64,000 nt of DNA from Tetrapyrgos nigripes. Its lineage: Eukaryota > Basidiomycota > Agaricomycetes > Agaricales > Campanellaceae. The stretch is from assembly GCA_013368315.1 (NCBI GenBank), contig JAACJM010000199.1, positions 1-64,000 on the forward strand. The letters run 5' to 3'. The first letter of the stretch is position 1; each line of letters opens with the position of its first letter. The notes beneath the pieces are model-generated. The model did not search any database and had not been told where the DNA came from. It was given only the letters and a program-made list of their open reading frames with translations. The position numbers and the translations under genes are program-made. Below, in pieces: positions 57,785 to 64,000 of the stretch.

Positions 57785-59340
57785 GTCTTACTCTTGCGAC
57801 CTTGAAGCTGATTGATCTTGTTGATGTGTTTGGGTTTGCTAGGATTATTGAGCTTTTACGAATTGTATTTACGATAGGTGGGGTTTACGCTTGAAATCAT
57901 GTATATGTACGTACATACTTGTAGACCATTGTGGCGCCGTCTATTGACTTTACCCGGTGGTTATTCAAAAATCTCCGTCATTATGCCAGTCACCTTGTAG
58001 ACGGCAGTGGTTGAGACCTTCAGCCCTTCACACACGTAGTAAAGTCGTGTTTAAACTGCTCATGGCTACACCTGCGCGCACTTGAGTAGTATTCTTGGTT
58101 TCGATGAACGCACGTTTTGAAGAGATACTACCTACTATTCGTTGAACAGTGTGGTTCGATAACCCTTTAACCACGGCACCGGTAAGGATGCAGGCAGATC
58201 CTTTGTTCGTTCTGATTCTAGTACGATTACTCCCGACCCATCCCCGAAGTTAATCCATTAAATATATGTGAGATTCAAAGCCTTTACAGCTATGGTATTG
58301 CGTACTTGATCATGATCATGTTCTTGGCTGAGTTGGAACTTGAAAGCTCTTCGTGAATGGTCTATGTAAGTACGTGTGTGCCTATACTTTTTCGACCAAT
58401 TCTGGCCGGTGTGCTGGTCGGATGCACACACGCATATCACGGAAATTGAAGCTATGTAAGGGACACTACTGCATGCACTCTACAGCTTTACTTTTACAAT
58501 CGCAGACCCACGTCACGGAAAGGATACTTATCAGCATGTCCGGATCCGAGTTTTCATCACCAGTGGCATCGAGTACGAATATCAAGGCTGTGAAGTGTAT
58601 TACACGGTAAGAAAAATGTACTGTGGCTTACTTCAAGCCACCTTTTAGTATCTACTCCTACTAGGCTACGACTTAGCAACATCTCTATAATACACTGGAC
58701 AGACTTTGCCAACGCAATACCTACTGAAGGAATTTTTTTCAGCCACAGTCATTGCACGCCAGTCTTCAAAGAAGATGTGCTACCGGTCCGAGTACGGAAC
58801 GAGAAGCAAGATGAAAGGAAGCTTCTGGTATGTATTGATTTTCTGCCGCGACATGAGCCAGGGACGGTTCGCTCAAAGCTGCTCAAAGATGCGTGTAAAG
58901 CGGGGTAAACGTTTACGATGACTGATCAACCAACGAGTTCAGCTTCATCTAGCACAACTTGAATGCGGCCTTTACTTTGCCTTTACAATGACTCGGAAAA
59001 TAATTTCTTCTATCTTGAAGACTTCTAGACTATGATATCTAGAGAAAATAGTTTCGAACCTTGTATCCTCAGCTGAATCACGACAAATCCACGAATTTTG
59101 GAAGGAGGTCTAAGAATGAAATCGGGATCAGAATCTCGACCTCCTCCACAGCTTGGCTTCCTTTTTGGGCGATACAGCGTCCGTGAGACTGAAAGCCTGT
59201 TACAAATAAATACCGCTGACCTCACCCACAACAATTTCTTCCCAACCCATCCCGGCTACACATAACTCTTTACCTCTTTGCTCTTGTAGCAAATATACCC
59301 ACCAAAACCTCTAGGACCCAACTAGTCTCTCATCAACTTC
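57785..59340. other. Intergenic, no gene seen
   Basis: Short open frames without support; no repeat or RNA gene noticed. The last 100 bp are the promoter side of the next gene. Confidence 0.5.
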
Positions 59341-60428
59341 ATGTTCGTTCCCTTCATCTCATCGAAATACTCCACTTCCAAAAAACGACGTGACCTCGAA
59401 AGACGCAAAGGTGGTGGAGGAGGTGGAAAAGGTGGTAGCGGTAGCGGTAGAGCAAGTGGAGGGTCATCTGGCTCTGGTGGTGGTAGTTCCGGTCGTACTT
59501 CGTCTATCAACACCGGTGGAGGATCGACGAGGTCTGCCACCTCGTTTGGCAATGGTGGTGGACCGGTTTTGACGATTCCTGCTGGCTCAGCATTTGCAGG
59601 ACGGACACAGGGTGGAGCAACTAGGGATCAGGTGTATGGGACCTCGTGAGTTGGTTTGCTTGACGTATGGTGCAGTGCAGTGCTCGCAGAATACGCCTAC
59701 GGACTCGGAGCTTGTCGGCTGAATAATCTTCTTTAGGACGTATGGGAGCGGGTATCCTGGAATATCTGGTGCAGGTGTAGCCAGCCGTGGATTTCCGTTC
59801 TACTTCTGGCCTCTCGGCTGGGGCGGTGCTGCAGGTCTAGGTAGTGCAGCCTATTTGCACAATCGTGAGGTAAGAAAGACCTAGACGTCTCACGTTCCTT
59901 TTTTTTACTTGCTGACTTTTTTGGTCACTATTCACTTAGTATGGCGACCCAGACAACTCAACTCGACCAGGAGGACCCATGATGTTCGCTACCTTTGTCT
60001 CTTCATCCCAAAACACAACCTTCCACGTCGTCGCAGACAATACCACCGTCATCGATCTCATCTCCGACATCTCCGCGAATTGTTCTTCATCTATAAACAA
60101 CTCGTCTTCGACGTCCACTCCTCAAACATTTAACGACTCTTCGCCTACCGCACCCAATGCTCAATCTGTTATACAATACTACCGAGCGAGTAGTGTTGCT
60201 TTGACGTTGGATGGGTATAATAACTCGGCAACGTGGGGTAATGCTACGGAGAGTACGCCAGATTCGCCGTTACCCAGTAACATTGATAATACGCTAAAGG
60301 ATTGTTTGAACCTGACGATTGGAGCAGCGGTTCCTTTGGTTGATGGTGCGGGACGTAATGTTGGTTCGATGAGTGCAGGGATTGTACCGTTGTTATGGGT
60401 GGTGTTGTATTTGAGCGGAGTGTTGTGA
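59341..60428 (+). CDS. Agaricomycete surface-type protein with Gly-rich N-terminus, 308 aa
   Basis: Three exons (59341-59645, 59737-59869, 59940-60428) close to 308 residues. The N-terminus is basic (STSKKRRDLERRKG), then a Gly/Ser-rich run, then the conserved core PAGSAFAGRTQGGATRDQVYG, YGSGYPGISG, RGFPFYFWPLGWGGAAG and YLHNREYGDPDNSTRPGGP. A region with eight or more N-x-S/T sites and two cysteines follows, and the end is a hydrophobic helix (AGIVPLLWVVLYLSGVL) typical of a GPI signal or C-terminal anchor. No classical signal peptide begins the protein; the FPFYFWPLGWGGAAGLGSAAY segment may act as a membrane anchor, putting the glycosylated part outside. I recognise this as a widespread mushroom family of unknown role. 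Confidence 0.7.
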
Positions 60429-61197
60429 GGGTAACTTGGTGGATGTTTTCATTGTCTTTTTCGTCTGTTATGCTATCGTCACGAATGGATGAGTTTATTT
60501 GACATGGTTCTTTTATTTCTTTACCGGTCCACCACTATTATAGGAATGATTGTCGTTCTATGTATTCTAGTTTCGGAACTCATGCGCTTTGCATGCCCTT
60601 CACGTTTGTGATGATTACTTATTCTTATTGCTAAGGCTGTACCATATACGCTTTCAGCTGTCGCTTCAGCTTACCGCTACTTTGTACTTTGTACATGTAC
60701 ATATACCTACTTAACGTACTTAACCTTCGATTTAATGCTTACGATTTTTGCTCACGAAAACTTTGTCATCATTCTTATCCACATCCTCACTGTCGTTGAC
60801 AATCATCTATGACCATCCGTCATCAATTCCAGACCTGCGCAGAAAACAATCACGCTGTCTAAACCCCCACTTTATCCATTTCCAGACTCGCTTTCTTGGT
60901 GAATCGTCAAGGCAATCAACGTAGGAACGAATTGATCGTGCATATAATCCAGATATCATTCACTTGTTGGCATCAACTTCCTCGATAGCAGATATGTGGC
61001 GTCAGTAGACACGGGAAGGTTGATATTCAATTCTAGTCAAGAAAAAAATAGCAGAGAAAACATTCGGTACCCTTCGCTTCTCCCACTCTTCAGCCTTCAG
61101 ATTTTTCAAAAACTGTGTCTGGCAACCTACAAGCGTCTCTAGACTGCCTTTTCGTCGCCACCACAGTGCCACATAGTATGAACTACGATCTTTCGAA
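60429..61197. other. Intergenic, no gene seen
   Basis: This is the 3' flank of the surface-protein gene and the promoter of the next. An unsupported minus frame (61002-61271) overlaps the next gene's first exon. Confidence 0.5.
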
Positions 61198-62597
61198 ATG
61201 AATACTATCACTCCTTCAACCGTAACCCCATTCAATGTCACAGCGCTAGCAGCTATATCAAACCTGCTCATACCGTTAGAACTCCTTCCAGCGGACTTGG
61301 CGCGTGCGGCGCAAAATGCGGTCTATGTTCAAGTTGGGACGCTTGGGGTGAGTATGGCTCGTCCTTCCTACTAAGTACTTGTGAAACTTTGATTCATTCC
61401 ACCCACACTGGTTTTGGTAGATGTTTCTTTGGGACATCTTGACGAATCTTCGTGGAGATTGTCAGGTTATTGTAGGGCTTGCTTCTCATCAAGCCAGCCC
61501 AAGCAAACTTCCTTGGATTGGTCTGCCAACCGTGGTGTACTTTATTTCCCGAATGATGACGTTGGGATGTCAGTTGAGCTCGACACTTCTCATGAGTGAG
61601 TAGTCCTTTCAAGCAACACGGTATCACACTACTGCTCAACTCTTTGCAAACGGTGCATTTACTGTCCAGCCGCATCAGTCCCCTGTATTCCAACCATTCA
61701 CATCATCGGAGTCACATCCTACCTCTCCATGACCTCCACTGCTTTACTCTTCTTCTTCCGAGTCAGTGCTTTATACCACAATCATCCCTACATTCGAGCT
61801 ATCTTCTTTTCACTCTGGATCATCACTGTTGGACTTGCATCGGTTGCCAATTTGCTGTTCATCGACGTTGGTACGGTAACCCTACCGCTCTACCTCCCTC
61901 CTCCGGATCTGGAATGTGGCAGGCCACACGTGTACAGTGTGTGTTGGTGAAGGTTAAAAGGATTTTTGGGTTGATACCTGCTTTGGCGATGCTATCGCTT
62001 GATACGTCGGTGTTTTTAGCGATTTCATATAAGCTTTATAGGAATGCGCATGTGGAGGAGCCATTGGTTCGGGCATTTGGAAGTAGGACTGGGGCATTCT
62101 TCTTTCCGGGAAAGAGATTACCAGCGTTTTCGAGGGCGTTTTTAAAAGATGGCCAGGTGTATTATTTGTAAGTACTACTATTTTCCCAGATGTCTGTCCA
62201 TCATTTACGGTGTACTGACTCCATTACCCGCCAATAATTCTTTTCATCCAGAATTTCCTTCCTATGCTCCACTGCTCTAGTGGCACTCCTCCTCACGCCA
62301 AATGTCAGCGACTATTATCGATTGTTCTTGAGTCCTCTTCATATCGCAGTGATCAACTCCATGGCATGTCATGTCTTTAGGAATGTCAAGCTAGGGAGGA
62401 TTCAGAATCGTCAAATCGACGAGTCGCTTACTATTTCAGCAATGCAGTTTCATGGATCCTCAGTCGTTGCGCCGGTTGCATCTGGAATGCATCCTTCAAG
62501 TCGATGGGAGAGTCCGAGTCCTTCAGTCATCGAAGCACAGACGGAAACGGGTACAGAGACTCAGACTGAGGGTTGGGATGAGAAACGATCCAGCTGA
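61198..62597 (+). CDS. Seven-helix membrane protein of a basidiomycete-specific family, 373 aa
   Basis: Five exons (61198-61347, 61421-61595, 61670-61875, 61923-62167, 62252-62597) close to 373 residues. The pattern MFLWDILTNLRGDCQVIV, LPTVVYFISRMMTLGCQLSSTL, then TSTALLFFFRVSALYHNHPYIRAIFFSLWI matches a large mushroom family of integral membrane proteins (first helix, D.L..L..D, PT.VYF.SR, then a conserved RV..(L/V)Y). Later helices are SVFLAISYKLY, SFLCSTALVALLLT and a final one before RNVKLGRIQ. The tail is Ser/Thr/Glu-rich. Function is unknown. The third intron (61876-61922) is only 47 nt but is required to keep the frame; without it the protein stops at 61950. Confidence 0.78.
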
Positions 62598-63445
62598 ATC
62601 GAAGAAGGATTGGGATACATTGTAGACTGGCATGTAGTACCTGGCCCATGGGCAATCTAGTAAACTAGTGCAGTTGTATACTGAAAACACTGGTGGCAAA
62701 AACCACATTCGCGCAATTACCCTTCTTGCGAACCACCCTATTGGATTACCTGGGGGAATATTAATCAGGACGAGGTCTACAGTCCAGAACATGATCAACT
62801 TTCAAGGCACTATCGTTTAGAATCCTTGAAGGACCCAAGAAAGCTCGCTGTATTCTGTATGTTTCCTCTTGCTGAGTTAACGGAGGCAATAACGGATGCG
62901 TATTGGCCTCAAACGGTCGATTTCCCGGCAGTTCCCTCGGTAGGGACCGATGAAGATGGGTTTATGGAACAGGTGGAATGCAGCAAATTTAGGTTTGTGT
63001 CAAGGAGTCGAGTAGTATGATATCACTGTAATTTGGGCAAGAGGAAGAAGCTTTACAAGGAAGGAGCTTGAGAGTGACGTCAGAAAGTCCCTGACTTAGC
63101 GTGACTATCACGTGATATTCCCACGGCAAATTTTGGTCTGAGTCTACCTCCCGTCCGCTTCAAGTTTCTGCCTCCCAATGCCAGTTTGTACTCTGCTCCT
63201 ACCCAAACTTTCGACTTTTTGCTACCATCTCTCTCCAAGATTAACGAGCCTTTTGGAAGCTTTTCAGTCTCATATCGTTGAACCTTAGCACTTGGCACTG
63301 ACTCGATCCATGGTATGTACTTGCATTTTCTAATAGACTACGGGACCGAGGAACTGAATGACGATATATGCAGCTGATCACTCTTGCGCCTTAACCATCA
63401 TCAACGTTCTACCCAACACCCCAACAGTGCGAAATCCACCCAAAA
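62598..63445. other. Intergenic, no gene seen
   Basis: This is the 3' flank of the membrane-protein gene and the promoter of the reductase gene. No supported ORF. Confidence 0.5.
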
Positions 63446-64000
63446 ATGCCGACCGTTTTCGTGAGTGTCATCATCTACATCGACGCTGAGGCACCTTCTC
63501 AAATCTGATTTCTGTCCTAGGTCACTGGTGCTTCTGGTTATATTGGGTTTGACATCGTTCATGAGTTGCTGAAGGCTGGATATCGGGTTCGTGGGTGCGT
63601 GCATTTTCAATGTCTCTGTCTTTGTCGCTATGTGCCTATCCAAGCTCACCTCCCGCCTTTTACCAGATCTGCCCGAGGATCCAAACTCCAAGGTCTCAAA
63701 CATGCTCTCGCCGATGTTCCCGAATTTGAAGCTTTCGAAATCGACGACGTGTCTTCTGCAGACTTTACAGATGCCTTCAAAGGTATGCGTCTTCATCTTG
63801 CGCGTATCCTGCGCGTCTGCGACGTTCTAAGCTGAAAGATACTTGACTGTCTCTCTCTGTATACTCTATATATGTGCCTTATCCTCATTAGATGTTGAAG
63901 CTGTAATCCATACTGCTGCTCCAGTCCCTGCGAGATTTGATGCTACTACAGGTTTAAAGGTGTGTCCACCGGTGTAAATGATCATTTTCGTCGCTGACGC
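63446..64000 (+). CDS. Extended short-chain dehydrogenase, DFR-like (5' part, runs off the window)
   Basis: Exons 63446-63460, 63521-63594, 63667-63782 and 63892-63959 join in phase; the fourth ends in a GTGTGT donor and the gene continues past the right edge. The protein begins MPTVFVTGASGYIGFDIVHELLKAGYRVRG, the TGxxGYxG nucleotide-binding motif right at the N-terminus. It then has SARGSKL, AFEIDDVSSADFTDAFKDVEAVIHTAAPVP, the Asp-Val-x-x-VIH-x-A-x-P segment of dihydroflavonol-4-reductase/methylglyoxal-reductase-like NAD(P)H enzymes. The catalytic YxxxK is outside the window. Substrate is unknown; basidiomycete relatives reduce aldehydes or ketones. Confidence 0.88.

Overview
The window is nuclear DNA of a filamentous basidiomycete, most likely an Agaricomycete (mushroom-forming fungus). 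The evidence is a mosaic of intron-rich genes with 45-75 nt GT-AG introns and micro-exons, several families typical of Agaricomycetes (DUF6699, DUF6534-like and other seven-helix membrane proteins, a basidiomycete-type chitin deacetylase, an N-terminal Zn2Cys6 regulator), and fungal Ty3/gypsy, hAT and mariner-like elements. I saw no rRNA, tRNA or CRISPR array. Exon boundaries are my own reading; I accepted a gene model only when splice sites and reading phase closed.

Layout. 0-4.7 kb is a transposon graveyard. A 3' LTR sits beside a minus-strand gypsy reverse transcriptase that a non-autonomous hAT element has split (1205-2221, TSD ATAGCCCC). Next to it is a relic of a DMATS-type aromatic prenyltransferase, itself split by a second hAT element (3688-4458, TSD GTTGTATT). 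4.7-7.7 kb has no recognisable gene. At 7.7-12.5 kb are a GPI-type chitin deacetylase, a DUF6699 protein, and a secreted protein built on a 23-residue GPPAW repeat that looks like a processed-peptide precursor. 12.5-17.7 kb is gene-poor, and a second DUF6699 protein follows. 19.3-22 kb holds diverged direct repeats. At 22-24 kb is an HxxxDG (condensation-type) acyltransferase. 25.0-25.4 kb carries a direct repeat and a mariner-like MITE. 26.1-31.0 kb is one gene for a 1609-residue disordered protein. 33.5-34.2 kb is another inverted-repeat element.

From 34.4 kb genes are dense: an aldo-keto reductase, a seven-helix DUF6534-like protein, a convergent YeeE/TsuA-type sulfur-compound transporter, a hAT transposase relic, FKBP12, a Zn2Cys6 transcription factor, a conserved protein of unknown function with a duplicated 3' end, a TMEM50/Vps68 family protein, an MFS sugar transporter, a serine/threonine-rich surface-type protein, another seven-helix protein, and the 5' part of an extended short-chain dehydrogenase running off the right edge.

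The genes do not form an obvious single pathway. Cell-wall and surface functions (chitin deacetylase, surface protein, GPPAW protein) and transport (sugar, sulfur) dominate. The DMATS relic, acyltransferase, aldo-keto reductase and DFR-like reductase are tailoring-type enzymes but lie tens of kilobases apart. The observation most worth testing is the GPPAW repeat precursor at 11.7-12.45 kb.
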